A model generated the notes under the pieces. That model was not told where the DNA came from and did not search any database. It saw only the letters and a list, made by a program, of their open reading frames with translations. From Evernia prunastri (lineage: Eukaryota; Ascomycota; Lecanoromycetes; Lecanorales; Parmeliaceae), in NCBI GenBank assembly GCA_003184365.1, contig NKYR01000007.1:62001-126000 (forward strand): a stretch of 64,000 nucleotides of DNA. Direction: 5' to 3'. The first letter of the stretch is position 1; every line of letters begins with the position of its first letter. Below, piece by piece: positions 11,170-23,152 of this stretch. The position numbers and the translations under genes are program-made.

Positions 11170-11588
11170 ATCTTGAAATTGAATCACCGGAGTCCATGCC
11201 AATCCAGCCCTCTGATCCATTAGGCCGACAGCAGTCTATTCATGAAAATGATTACAGCGATCGAGACTCTCTACGACTTCGACCTCAGCTTCGGCCCGAA
11301 CACGGGGCTTGGTGTCTGCCTTCAACCACCTTTTCCGAGGGAAGAAGCATGCCATCTTTGAAACTTAGTTGGCTCTCAACTCCGCCGTGACTGGCTTGAG
11401 CAATCGTGAATCTGCAGTAGACACGCTGTCGCTTTGGGGCAAGCCAAACGATGAAGGCCAATCTCTGACCGAGTTGTCGTCGTGGAGACATGGTGGAAAA
11501 TGTGAAGCTGCGCGCAGGTATTTGCCAAGACGGGAGACTCAACACTTCATGCTTCATCAGTTCCAATACCTCTTCATCCTGCCCCGAC
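11170..11588. other. Intergenic, nothing recognised
   Basis: This stretch separates the MYST gene from the first BTB gene. No convincing coding frame is present; it presumably contains the 3' end of the first gene and the promoter of the second. Confidence 0.4.
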
Positions 11589-12477
11589 ATGGCTTTCAAC
11601 CCTGTCGGCAACATCAAAACAATCGCACAGAACCAGCATACTGAGGCAATGACCATGTACGTCCTCCGTTAGACTCATGGGACCGCAAAAATTGACCAAC
11701 GTTATAGGCTGTTTGACTCTGGCGAAGATTCTGATTTCACCGTCAGATGTGGCAACCGTGTTTGGTGGGTCTAATTCTTGGACTGAATCCTTACTGACCT
11801 TTACCCAATGAATTGCAAGACATGTCTCAACAGGATGTTATTCGTCAAGTGTGGTGCAGGTCAAGCCCTGCCTCAAAGAAAATATGCTGACTCCGATGAC
11901 TTGAAGGCAGCTGCACCGAGTCATTCTCCGCTTGGGATCTGAATACTTTAAGAAGGCCTGCAATGGGAAATTTGAGGTACGCTATGGTGCACAGTATGCC
12001 GTCTAGCAAGACACTGACTCGTAGAAGGAGGGCTGCCGTGGTAGCATCGAGCTCAAAGAAGATGATCCTCAGTACGCAGGCATACTACTGCGATACTTCT
12101 ACGCCCACGACTACCAGATCGACGACAATGGGAAGCCTCCTCTCGTAGCTGACGCTCGAGTATACGCCATTGCAGACAAGTACGGCGTGGGACTTCTGAA
12201 AGATCTTGCCAAACAAAAGTTCGCAACGGCCATCGCAAAGACCCAGGCTGCGGACATACCAAACTTGATTGAAGCGATAAAGATCATCTATACGTCTACT
12301 CTGGGCTCGGACCGAGGCTTGCGTGACTGCATTCTTCCGAGTCTGAGTGCGTTCAAACAGCAGTTGCGAGACAGCGACGACTTCATGGCCTTGATATTAT
12401 CAGGCTTTTGCGATGGGGAATTTGCGGTTGAAGTGATCGATGCATGGTCCGGTCTGAGGCAGACGAGGCGCGTATAG
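11589..12477 (+). CDS. BTB/POZ domain protein (first of a tandem pair)
   Basis: I read four exons: 11589..11656, 11708..11764, 11907..11976 and 12025..12477, 215 residues. The BTB fold mediates dimerisation and often links targets to Cullin-3; the many short fungal BTB proteins are mostly uncharacterised. Seen: LFDSGEDSDFTVRCGNRVW, then across a 142-nt intron QLHRVILRLGSEYFKKAC, and ELKEDDPQYAGILLRYFYAHDY, the classic beta-alpha run of the domain. The C-terminal part (ADKYGVGLLKDLAKQKF and IYTSTLGSDRGLRD) is helical. The second intron uses AAG as acceptor; this gives the expected W-x-L-H-R, while the CAG four bases later would break the frame. Intron order and sequence match the following gene, so the two are duplicates. 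The product is shorter at the C-terminus than its neighbour. Confidence 0.85.
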
Positions 12478-12838
12478 GTCTCTTGCCGGCGCCGTGATGC
12501 GTACTAAGGCTCGAAACCATAGGCATCTTGTTACTAGGTAGTTGGACCTGAATCGGTGCTGCTGAGAATCTTTCCACCGTCAGCAAACACTCTGATCTTT
12601 CAACAACAGAGGAGAGAGTCTTTTACAAAATAGTATCATTCAAAGTTCCATTCAAAGTTCGCGTGCTCCCTTGCTAGCCATGTTTCGTGTGAACATGACT
12701 CAACACCGCTTAATGTACCTAGGATTTCAACAACGACACTTTTCGGGGTGAATTCTTTTCCATCATTGATTGATACACGCCTCTTGGCTCCACCTTCAGA
12801 TTACATCAACAGTAGAATACTTTCACATCGTTCTCGAA
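12478..12838. other. Intergenic between the two BTB genes
   Basis: I see no coding frame or repeat of note except a short direct repeat, ATTCAAAGTTC, at about 12639-12660. It presumably contains the promoter of the second BTB gene. Confidence 0.4.
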
Positions 12839-13836
12839 ATGTCAGAGCACACGAACAAGCCAGAGGAGTCAGATTCCGCAACCTACGCCAAAGTGACGGC
12901 TCAATCCCAGCTCGTTAACGGCCTCGCACGGTGAGTTGTCTTCCTACTTTGCCCGTGAACAAGCGATCTGACACCCTCAAGCTTGTTTGACTCTGGTGAC
13001 TACTCCGATCTTACGATCAAATGCGCGGACGACGAGTGGAAGGTCCATCGCTCGGTGCTCTGTCCTCGCTCGACGTTCTTCGCAAACGCGTGCAAAGAAG
13101 GATTCAGGGTGAGTTGCCTTGTCTTTCGCCTTTCACCTGCTACACTACCTGCTGACATTGGCCACAGGAAGGCGTTTCCCACGTCATTGAGCTGAAGGAA
13201 GACGATCCTGCTCTGCTGCGAGAATTTCTCGTAGCGTGCTACACCTGCAGCTACGACGACAGCGCCGGCGGCGAAAACCAGCTAGACTTCCACGCACGCA
13301 TGTACGGCATGGCCGACAAATACGACGTTCCGTTCCTGAAAGAGTTGTCCAAGAGTATGTTTCATGCGCAAATCAAAGGCCCCATCGACATGCCACCCTT
13401 CTTGAAAGCCGTGCAAAGCATCTACACCACTACACTCAGCTCGGATCGTGGTCTTCGCGATCTCCTCATTCCCGCACTCAAAACACACAGACACACCCTG
13501 AACAAGGACGATGGATTTTCCGACCTGATCAAATCGGGCCTCGCCGACGGCGAATTCGCAGCCGACGTGATCGCGGCCCTGTCGCAGCTCCTGGATCCGA
13601 AGCCCGGGCTCGTGCAGTTTTGCGATCTTCACGCCCCATTCCCTAGTCTATCAACCTTCTGCCAAGCTTGTAAAAAGCATCTCGGTGCACAAGCGGAGCT
13701 CGGCGATCCCCAAGTTGGATCGCCCCAAATGGCACAATCTCAAAGTTCTCCCCGTTGGAATATTCCCTCGGCATCTTTAGGCCCGTCCATGCCAGCTCGG
13801 GGAGGTCGGAATGGCAGGGCGAGGCGTGGTGCCTGA
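12839..13836 (+). CDS. BTB/POZ domain protein (second of a tandem pair)
   Basis: Three exons, 12839..12930, 12982..13108 and 13168..13836, with introns of 51 and 59 nt, give 295 residues. The domain is seen as LFDSGDYSDLTIKCADDEW, KVHRSVLCPRSTFFANAC and ELKEDDPALLREFLVACY, followed by the helical MADKYDVPFLKELSK and IYTTTLSSDRGLRDLLIP. These align directly with the upstream gene, and two of its introns lie at the same positions, so the pair arose by tandem duplication. This copy has an extra C-terminal tail of about 80 residues containing FCQACKKHLG and ending in an Arg/Gly-rich run (ARGGRNGRARRGA). FCDLHAPFPSLSTFCQACKKH has Cys and His spaced as in a degenerate small zinc-binding loop; that is a guess. 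Function unknown. Confidence 0.87.
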
Positions 13837-14245
13837 ATATGCAGAGCTGGGACGTGAGCAATTCTACGGTTTCGGTCAGCACTTTTGTTGTGAGACTTGG
13901 CCTTGCAGGATCTCTTGATTAAGAGCACAAATCTCCAATGTTGATGGGAGTCCACATTGGCGCTGTACCAAACGCTTCGGATCTCGGTCTCCAAAGTAGT
14001 TGCATTGGGCAGAGTGTCCCGGACTTAGTGGACAGTAGAGCAATTCAACTGAAATTTGCCTCTCAACATCGACGGTACACACTTCATGAGATTTGACCGG
14101 ATGCTTCTGAGCAAACCAAGCTTTCCGTAATCTATGGTATCTCTAGCCCCAAATGCTATGCCATGCACTCACTCGCTTTGCAGCAGAATGTTCACCTTGA
14201 TACACGTTTATGTCGTGACACATGGTCCTATCATCGCACAGAAAT
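13837..14245. other. Convergent intergenic region
   Basis: 3' flanks of the second BTB gene and of the RNA polymerase III subunit gene. No gene or repeat recognised. Confidence 0.4.
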
Positions 14246-17200
14246 TCACCGCTTTCTTCTCTTAGTCTCCCCCCAAGCATCCTCGAAGACTGTAGGCTTC
14301 TCCCCAACGACACCATCCTTGAGATTCAGCTTCCTCACCACCTTGAACGCGCCCGTTCCCTGACCCATGCTCTGCCCCATGATGATACACTCGCTGACCC
14401 CTTCGATCTTGTCCCTCTTCATGTGCCACGCGGCCTCGAACAAGTGATCCGGCGTCTTCTCGAAACTGGCGAGCTGCAGCACGCTGTCTCGCATCTTGCT
14501 CAGCCCGAAACGCGTTATGCCGAGCACCTCGCCCTTGTAGGTCATGACGTCGGCGAGGAGCTGCATGTGGCGGGGGTCGATGTCCATGTCGCCCATCACC
14601 AGGCTTATCTCGTCGATGATGGTCTTTCGCGCTGCTTCGATACCGAGGATGTCGCGCATTTCCATGACGGAGTTGGTCCTCGTCGCGAGTCCATTCACCC
14701 CTTGAGTCGTCATGCAATTACGGAGACCATAACCTTCAACCAACAGTGCGTTGTTGCCCTGATCGTCAGTCTTGATGATGGCGCGGGAAGCTTCAGCGTA
14801 TCCACGAATGGGGATGTTGGGGAGCATACGCTTGACAAATTGTACGCGTAGGAAGAGATCTGTATCTTCTTTCGCAGTAGCTTTGATGGTAGCGTTCTTG
14901 GTGCCGCGCTTGTATCTGTCTAAAGCTTGAATATCAACGCGGATGATGTCCTTGAAACTTATCATATTGGAATGGTTTAGCTTTAGCTTCTTCTGCCTCA
15001 CGATCGCATCGATGATGTCTCGGGCAGTGATGTCTAGCTGCAGACGGCCTATTGTTTCGAAATCTACCTTCAAAGTTAGAAAGCTGCCATTAGGGGACCA
15101 GGTATCTTCGACCCAGTAAAGGATCTGCGTGACAATCAGCGTTTGACAGGCGTGTGATGAAGAGTGAAACAGTAACATACGTCTCTGATAAAGGTCTGCT
15201 CTATGCGGCCTTTCACGACGCGGGCTGCAGTGATGCTGTCTTTACTATAGAGTTCGCAGGTGATGACAGGCGTACTAATATTTCTCGAAGCGTTGATGAT
15301 TTCTTTGATTCGCGGAACACCTTGTGTGATGCTCATGCCGGCCACACCAGCAAAGTGGAAAGTCTTCAGAGTCATCTGCGTTCCAGGTTCGCCGATTGAC
15401 TGCGCGGCGATGGCTCCTACCGCAGATCCTGGCTCCACCTTGGCTTTATCATACTTTTCCAAGCATGCCCCAATGAATGCTATCAGGGTTCGTCTTGATA
15501 TCTTCGCAGTACGCTCCGCGTGTTCCTTGGCTTCTTTCACTAACATAAATCAGCCTTGCTGTTGGTATGAAACATGCTAGCACTCACTATCAGCTTGTGA
15601 GAGACTAGACTTGGCCCGGTGATTTCTCTGAAGACCCTCGGGCACCCCCAGTCGCTTGCGTGCTGCCGCTAGCTCATGGGCTTTTCGAGACACAAATTCT
15701 TCGATAGATTGTAGAAAATCGCGGGCACTCTCATGATCGTCAATAGCGGCAATACTTTGGTCAAAGTAGTCCAAATCTTCTCCGATCAGAGACTTGCGTG
15801 CCAGATTCGTTCGGCGTTGCTGTAACTGGTCACTGCACACTGAGATTATTTCCCAGGGCAGTAAAGTTCTATCTTTGTTGTCCCAAGTTGTGGCCTTGAG
15901 CTGAAGTCAGTATCTACCACAGATCAAGTCAGGGAGAGAAAGTGACCGACCTCTGCATGAGTAAAGGTCCTTTCAAAGTTTACAGGCTTTGCTTTACCCT
16001 CCATATCAAGGGGATCAAGCTTGTCGTCTCCAAATTGAAATTGAACAACATTCGAAGATGAGTTGCGCACGGTGTCATCATATCTCGTGGACAAGTCTTC
16101 AAGTGACTTCATCAACCTTCGGGACATATAACCCGTCTCTGCAGTCTTGACCGCCGTGTCAACTAGACCCTCTCTACCGGATATCGCATGGAACAAGAAT
16201 TCTGAAGGGGTTAGGCCTGAGAAGAAACTATTTCGTACAAATCCCTTTGACGGCGGCTGACGAGCGTGCTTCGGAAAGTGAGGTAGAGTTCGATCTTGAA
16301 ACCCATCTGCGACACGCTTTTCACCGATAATTTGCTGTCCCACCACAGCTACCATCTGCGACACGTTGATATTGGAGCCTTTTGATCCTGAGGTAGCCAT
16401 GATCATGGGTGAATTCCACCTACTCAGCTCCGAGAAACAGAGCTCTCCGGCCTGCTGTCGAACTTTGCTCAAGATTCCAGAAATCATATTCTCCATTGTC
16501 TGTTCCTCATCGCAACCGGCGGCTTTTGAAAGGTTACCATCTTTGAAACGTCCGATAAGCGCATCACACTGTGCATAAGCTGTCTCAACAAGCAACTTCT
16601 TCGACTTTACAAGGTTCTCTCCGGGATAGACGTCGCCAATGCCGATCGAGAAACCTTGATTTGTAAGCCAGCGAGCCGAAAGTCTTGCCAGCCGGTTCAT
16701 GGCTTGTACGGCAGCGTCTGGGCCAAAGTCCCTCATGATCACATAGAAGACTGAATCCTTCTTCCCCGAGCCAATCGTCGATTTATCCATAACACCGCAC
16801 ATGATCTCCGAGTTGCGTATGCAAAGCCAGCTATCGTTCTCATTCAGGTCGCGAGGTACTCCCGGCGTCACCCGGTACTGTCGACATGCTGCATCTAAGT
16901 TTACTCGGACCTCGCTGTCCTTGTTTGGACGCATCATCACGTTGAAGACCTGTTTTCCAGTCCAGAGCATTACTGGTTTCAAGATGGTTGGTGGAGGCAA
17001 GTCAATTTGCATGTTTCCCGCGACCATGTACAGGCAGATGTTCGTGAACGATTTGCGGTCGTAGAATTTGTCCTTGTTGCTAAGCAAATACGAAGCAGTA
17101 ATGAAATCTTGGATAGCGGAAATGATGGGTTCTCCATTCTTGGGTGTTGCTAGGTTGTGCTTCACTCCTATCAGTTCGATGGCTTCTGTACGAGCTTCTT

Positions 17201-18867
17201 CCGTCTGCGGTACGTGCAAGTTCATCTCGTCTCCGTCAAAATCGGCGTTGTACGGATTGCAGACGCACTCGTTGAGACGGAAAGTCCGATGTGGTCTGAC
17301 CTTGACATAATGGCTAAGTATACTTAGCTTGTGCAATGAAGGTTGGCGATTGAACAGTACAATGTCGCCATCTATAAGATGCCGCTCTACGATATCCCCA
17401 ATTTTGAGGTTGTCTGCATGTACGCTCAGTCTGCCGTACTTTAGATATTGTTTGATATCCGTGTCCTTCTTCCAGATATAGTTCGCTCCAGGCCACTTGT
17501 TTGGCCCATTTTTCACATGCTCTCGCAGCTTCAGTATGTTGTACCGGGACGTTTTCTCAGGATATGTCAGATTCTTCGCGACAAGCTCAGGGATAGCAAC
17601 CTCATCGATTCCTAGATTCGGATCTGGGGAGATAACTGTTCGACCAGAAAAGTCCACACGTTTGCCGGATAAGTTTCCTCGGAATCGACCTTGCTTGCCC
17701 TTTAGCCGTTGACAAAAACCTCGAATGGGCACTGCATAACTATGGGGAGGCTGAACGCCAGGAGCGTCGCTATTGACTATCATCGCGAGTTGGAGCTGCA
17801 GAAAGTCCCATTGCTCCATAATCGTTCCTACTGGTTGACCCGTTACAATCCCTTCGCCGAGGAGTGTATTGATGTGTACGATATCAGATATTTTGGATGT
17901 GAGATCGTCCTCTGTGGTAGCGCCATCTTGTGGGACTGAAGGCCTGATGCAGACCGGCGAAGTGGGAAAGTATTGCCATATGTACATTTCTGGTCTACCC
18001 TCTGCAGGGTTCATACCTAAAAGCTCGCAATCTGATGCAGTGATCCTCTTGAAAAGATTGAGGACTCGCAGAGGATTTAGATCATCGGCAGCTTTCATGA
18101 AATTCCTCCCGACCCCCTCGGTTACCTTTCGAGAAGCTTCAAAAGATTTGTCAAATGCAATCTTAGCAGGTGGTGGCACTTTCTTCTGCGCTTTAGAACC
18201 ATCGAAGTAGCTGAATTGTTCGTGGATTACCCTTAAAGGATGGGTTCCAGCCTTCTTGACCCGTCCGTTGATCTCACCGCAATAATGACAAGATCTGATC
18301 TTTCGGCATTGCTCATTGATTTTCTTGCAAATCTGAGTCTTTCGAAGATTATCAATGTTTGGTCTCCGCAGGTCCCGCAGGAAGACTCGGCGTTCTTGCT
18401 CCGTAAGAAGGATCCGGGCACATCCCTAGCATCTATCAGCCCCGGCAACTTTCTGAGCAGGCGAAAGATGTACTTTGCAGATATCTTGTAGAACCATAAT
18501 GATTTTCTTGAAGTAGCCAATGTGCAGCGCTGGAAGTGCGAGCTTGACATATCCGAAGTGACCGTTACATTTTTGCATGGGTTCTCCGCAGGTTTGACAG
18601 GATCCAACCTTGCCAGATAGGCCCATAAGAGGGTCGAGAGGGCCATTCGCCGCAGGGGCTCGTTCTCGAGCCAGATCATATAGCGCTCTATCACATACTT
18701 CGACGACACTTTGGTTCACTATGTCCTGGGTCGAGCTAGGAGCTAGCTTAGTATGAAACCCTTCTGTCAGGTTGGGCGACTTACGCGACTCCAAATCTGA
18801 GTTCCTTGATGCGTTTGGGTATAGTGTCCACCAACTGCTCTTTCACAGACTCTGTGGCAGTAGCCAT
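14246..18867 (-). CDS. rpc1: DNA-directed RNA polymerase III largest subunit (RPC1/C160)
   Basis: Catalytic core subunit of the nuclear polymerase that makes tRNA, 5S rRNA and other small RNAs. Six exons: 18867..18785, 18735..18474, 18425..15951, 15894..15588, 15539..15181 and 15124..14246, giving 1454 residues, the usual size. Seen in order: the zinc-binding clamp (CQTCGEPMQKCNGHFGYV, then CHYCGEING), QGRFRGNLSGKRVDFSGRTV, the magnesium-binding active-site motif NADFDGDEMNLHVPQ at about residue 510, GVKHNLATPKNGEPIISAIQ, which is typical of Pol III rather than Pol I or II, the bridge-helix region IGEPGTQMTLKTFHFAGVAG, and a C-terminus that ends soon after FEKTPDHLFEAAWH with no heptad tail. 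The first intron must use the second of two nearby TAG acceptors, because the first leads to an immediate stop. The next gene on this strand, GUF1, starts at 21627 and ends 532 bases upstream of this start. Confidence 0.97.
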
Positions 18868-19399
18868 CGCTGAAACTTCCAAGTGGCTAACCCGGGGTGT
18901 GCAAAGGTGCGAAGTCGAGATGATAGGGTATATGCATTAGTGTCGCTAAGAGCACAAGTAATTGCTGGGTAGATCTGGCGTTATAATATCGATCACACGA
19001 ATGGTTGTTTGAACTCCGAGTCACAGGCTCACAGCACGGATTTTTTGGACGTAGTGGGGGGACGCCTGCAAAACGATTTGCGTGCCCTGACCTTATCTTA
19101 GCACTGCGGCCAACTACGGGAGAACTGCTTACCCGAACTCCTAGCGCGCCGTTTCTTGGCGTGCACGCGTGCTTGGTTGAGATTCGAGAGATTCAGTACT
19201 CAGTAAGGTATGTACAACTTATTGGGAGTGTTACATAGAATCTTCTATTGGGCTTAATGCATTTTATGGTATCAGAACATGTATCTTAGTAGTTTCTCGA
19301 CCGCATGAACCACATTTACGCTGCCCAAAGCGCCTGATCGGATTTCCAGCTTATACGGGCTGAGCAGGGGGTCCAACTCTTTCGACCTGAGAGTCATAC
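18868..19399. other. Intergenic, upstream of rpc1
   Basis: Holds the promoter of rpc1 and the 3' flank of GUF1, both on the minus strand. A G-rich run (GTGGGGGGACG) lies at about 19053. Nothing else recognised. Confidence 0.4.
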
Positions 19400-21627
19400 T
19401 CATTTGGCCAGAAATGCCTGGAAAGCCTTGGAGTCAATTGAAATATTGCCAACCGCTATAGGATATGGAAGTTAGTAAATGGAAAAAGTGAAGCCATTGG
19501 GCTCAGTATACATACCTCTCAACTTCTTTCTGCCATCTTTCTGATTCTCTAGAAGCTTCCTTCGCCGGCTAATATCAGCTGCGTGCAGCTTGGCCAAAAC
19601 ATCCTTTCGGAAAGGCTTGATCGTTTCCCTAGCCACAATTCGTCTTCCTGCTGCTGCCTGTATGATCACCTCAAACATCTGGCGGTCGACGTGTTTCTTG
19701 AATTTTTCGACCCACTGGCGTCCCAGTCTGTCGGTCTGACTGATGTGAACAACACGAGCGACAGCATCTACCGGCTTTGAATTGACGAGCAGTTGAAGTT
19801 TGATGATGTTGCTCTTACGCCACGCCGATTCCTCGTAATCGAGACTAGCATAGCCCTTCGTAATGCCTTTGAGCTTACCAAAGAAATCATCTACCAGATG
19901 CGCAAGGGGAAGTTCGTACTTCAAAATGACTTGCGTTGCTGTAAAGAAGGTAAGTTCCTTCTGTTCACCCCGGTTGCCTTCACAAAGCTCGATGACTTTA
20001 CCGAGATACTCTTCTGGGAGAGTCACAGTGACTAAGACATAGGGTTCTTGGAGTTCAGCCACCCGAGCAGTAGTGATACTTGTGTCCGGAAAGTCCGCGG
20101 GATTGCGGATAATTTCCTCTCTCCCGTCGTTCCAGATGACTTTAAAAGGCACCGTGGGTGGTGTGATGATGATACTTGCGCCATGTTCTTGCCGCAGTCG
20201 ATCCTCGAAGACTGAGCAATGGAGTGTGCCCGAAAATCCGAGTCGCCAACCAGCTCCTAGAGCTTCCGAATATTCTTTCTGTATGGTAACACTTCGATCA
20301 TTCAAGACAAGTTGGTTGATACTGTCTTCTAGATGTGTGTACTCACTCTGATCGGTAGGAAAAGCAGCCACAAAAACCATTGCTTTAGGTTCTTCGAAGC
20401 CAGGTAAAGGGTCCACCACTGTACCAACATGAGTATACGTATCTCCGACTTTGGCTTCGGAGCTCCGCTTCATGCCCGGATTAAAGAAAATGTAGCCCAG
20501 CTGCCCAGCTCGTAGCATCGTTTGAGGCCTCTGCTCCCCGTAAATGATACCGACTTCACCGACGATATATTTAAAGCCGGTGACAAGGGAAACAACTTGG
20601 TCCCCTGCTTTGACTTGGCCATCGAAGAGCCGGACGAGCAACACAACACCCCTAAAGGTCGAATACCAAGAATCAATCAGTAGCATCCGTAAAGGCTTGA
20701 GGTGATCGCCCAAGGGTCTAGGCACTAACATCAGCAAGACGCTACGACTTCTGCTGCTCACATTGACTCACGCTGGGATTTGCTCAATGACAGCAGGGAG
20801 TATCTTTTCCACATGTAGACCAGTTCTAGCGGAGACCAGGACCGCATTTTTAGGATCAAGCTCAAAGGTATCCCGGATCTGCTCCAATGCTCGCTCTGGC
20901 TCGGCTGATTGAAGGTCGATTTTGTTGATTATGGGGATCAATTGCAGGCCTTGTGAGAATGCCAAGTAGAAGTTTGCTACTGTCTGGGCTTGAATGCCCT
21001 GACTATCGAGGTTTTCGGAGTCAGACTTTCTCTTCGCAGACAATATTGAGGGTCATAAGACAAGTTCAAAGTGTGCAATGAGGTCACAGCTCTGGCTTGC
21101 TCTTCAAAAGCCTCCCAAGTTCGACAGCGAAATGTTCGAGTTGACATTACATACCTGGCATCTACCAACAACAAAGCTCCGCCACAGGCCGCATATGACC
21201 GTGTGACTTCCGCACGAAAATCCACGTGGCCCGGTGTATCTACCAGGTGAAGTAGATAATCCTCCTCTTTGTACTTGTACAGCATGCTGCAAGTCTGTGC
21301 CTTCACCGTAATACCGCGTTCGCGTTCCACATCGAGCTTGTCCAGGAACTGCTTCTTCCCCCCGGGTTCAATTGTACCCGTGAGCTCAAGGAGCCGGTCG
21401 CTGAGGGTGCTTTTGCCATGGTCCACATGGGCGACAATGCAGAAATTTCGGAAGCGGTCCAAAGGTATATCCGATATCCTCCTCTCCAAGCTGCCAACAG
21501 TTCTTGACGACGAAGCATGGCGTTTTGGTGAAAAAGAGCTGAATGGGAAAAAAGGGCGGTTCGATCCTCGAAGAAGTTGACTGATAGCAACAGGAGCCTT
21601 ATTGAGTGGCCGAAGACATGGTCGCAT
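19400..21627 (-). CDS. guf1: Translation factor GUF1, mitochondrial (EF4/LepA GTPase)
   Basis: Mitochondrial relative of bacterial LepA, a ribosome-bound GTPase that supports translation under stress. Four exons: 21627..21155, 21002..20772, 20717..19516 and 19455..19400, 653 residues. The first 50 residues are rich in Arg and Ser with few acids, as expected of a matrix targeting peptide. Then come the P-loop AHVDHGKSTLSDRLLELTG, switch I ERERGITVKAQT, DTPGHVDF and, across intron 1, VDASQGIQAQTVANFYLAF and NKIDL. The LepA-specific part follows: RPQTMLRAGQLGYI and the C-terminal domain ending SKAFQAFLAK. The frame is open beyond 21627 to a TTG, but no earlier in-frame ATG exists, so I start at 21627. 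Intron 1 is 152 nt, long for this window. The last exon is 56 nt and would be missed by simple frame calling. Confidence 0.96.
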
Positions 21628-22120
21628 GAGTTCACAGCAGCCGTGCTCTCGCCTCACATTGAGCAATCTGGTACATTGCAGTTGGAAAAGCTTGATTTTT
21701 GTGCCTCGTTTGGATCTCTCGTCTCCTCCGAGGGCTCGTCCTGTAGACGGCTAAATTTCGGCATCTTGCTCGCATAAACCCGCTTACTCGTACTCTACAC
21801 GTTATGCAACCTCGTCCTTTTCCCTCTTGCCAACGACTGATTTGGAGGAATGGGATTTCAACCGAATATAGATGTGGATTATTTGAATCATGTTGAGGAG
21901 CAATACATGTCCGCTGAAATTACTCGTTGAGAAGATATAGCTGGGCTTATCAGTCACTCTTAAGTATGTAATTTACCGGTAATACTGCATAAAGTAAGTT
22001 TGTGAAATGCATAATCGCGCTATTACGAGGTTACTCCATCAACCGATTCAATAAACATTGAACTCGCACAATCTTCCGATGACCATTGTTGATTGTCTCT
22101 GAGATCAAATCTGAATCACA
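21628..22120. promoter_or_regulatory. Shared upstream region of GUF1 (-) and MAD2 (+)
   Basis: 493 bases between divergent start codons. AT-rich towards MAD2, with ACCGGTAATA near 21977. I see no clear TATA box. Promoter role is inferred from position. Confidence 0.4.
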
Positions 22121-23152
22121 ATGTCTGCAGAAAAAGACAAATCTGCGGAGAAAGACAGGTCAAAAGTGCATAAGCTGTCGTTAAAAGGTCTGATTCTAGA
22201 AATTCCTCACTCCCTTCCCGAATATTAACCCATGCATGAATTAGGATCCTCCAAGCTCATTGCGGAATTTGTTGGTCAAAGATTTCTTCCGTACGAACAG
22301 TATTGATGTTTCATAGTTCGAGTACTCTATAAACACCATTTTGTGAGCAATGTAGACGGGATAGACCGACTATGGCGTCTAATAAGCATCAGATTCCAAC
22401 GCGGAGTATACCCTGCAGAGGATTTCACGGCGTACGTATTAGAATCCATCATATCATCATCTACGTTTTTTTTTGATTTGTTGCCTTAGTGTCAAGAAGT
22501 ATGGACTCAATATGCTGGTCACTTCCGACGATCAAGTCAAAGCATACATCAAAAAGATCATGTCCCAGCTCAACAAATGGATGACAGGCGGCAAGATATC
22601 GAAATTGGTGGTTGTCATCACCAGCAAGGAAACTGGCGAACATGTTGAGCGATGGCAATTCGATGTCCAGATATTCAACAGGCCTTCGAAAAAGGCGGCT
22701 TCCAAGGATACGTCAAGGCCGCCTGACAAGGAGAATGCGGCGCGAACGCAAGCATCTCTTTCTACTACAGTTGTGCTACCTCTCCTCCTAACCTCGAATG
22801 CAGAGACACCCCTGAGCCGCCCCCAGAGAAGACAGAAAAGGAGATACAGCTTGAAATCCAATCGATCTTTCGCCAAATCACAGCCTCTGTAACCTTCCTT
22901 CCACAGCTCGATGCCGGTAACTGCACGTTCAATGTCTTGGTCTATGCAGATGCGGACTCCGAAGTGCCGATTGAATGGGGAGATAGCGACGCCAAGGAGA
23001 TAGAGAATGGCGAGAAGGTGCAGTTGAGAAGTTTCAGCACGAGCAATCATCGAGTTGATACACTTGTCAGTTATAGGTGAGTCACCGTGCCAGAACTTGG
23101 ATGCGAGTAGGGAGAACAGTCTGGCTGATAGTGCTATAGGCTCGCAGATTAA
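22121..23152 (+). CDS. mad2: Spindle assembly checkpoint protein MAD2 (HORMA domain)
   Basis: Mad2 binds Mad1 and Cdc20 and holds the anaphase-promoting complex inactive until kinetochores are attached. Seven exons: 22121..22187, 22245..22270, 22317..22342, 22393..22431, 22490..22747, 22804..23076 and 23140..23152, 233 residues. HORMA landmarks read LKGSSKLIAEFFEYSINTI, ILFQRGVYPAEDFTAVKKYG, SQLNKWMTGGKISKLVVVI, and after exon 5 TEKEIQLEIQSIFRQITASV, TFLPQLDAGNCTFNVLVYA and the safety-belt end NHRVDTLVSYRLAD. Two exons are only 26 nt and the last is 13 nt. The fifth intron begins GC, not GT (AAC|GCAAGC ... ATGCAG). It is the only joint I found that keeps both PPDKENAA and the downstream frame with a normal 56-nt intron. 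A GT alternative at 22711 would drop PPDKENAA. Confidence 0.95.

Noticed and set aside
14222..14851. 209-codon plus-strand frame opposite rpc1
   Set aside because: Antisense to the conserved C-terminal exon of the polymerase subunit.
22711..22770. GT-AG alternative to the GC-AG intron in MAD2
   Set aside because: It is in phase, but its donor is poor, it removes the conserved DKENAA stretch, and its best acceptor gives an intron of 92 nt, longer than the others in the gene.
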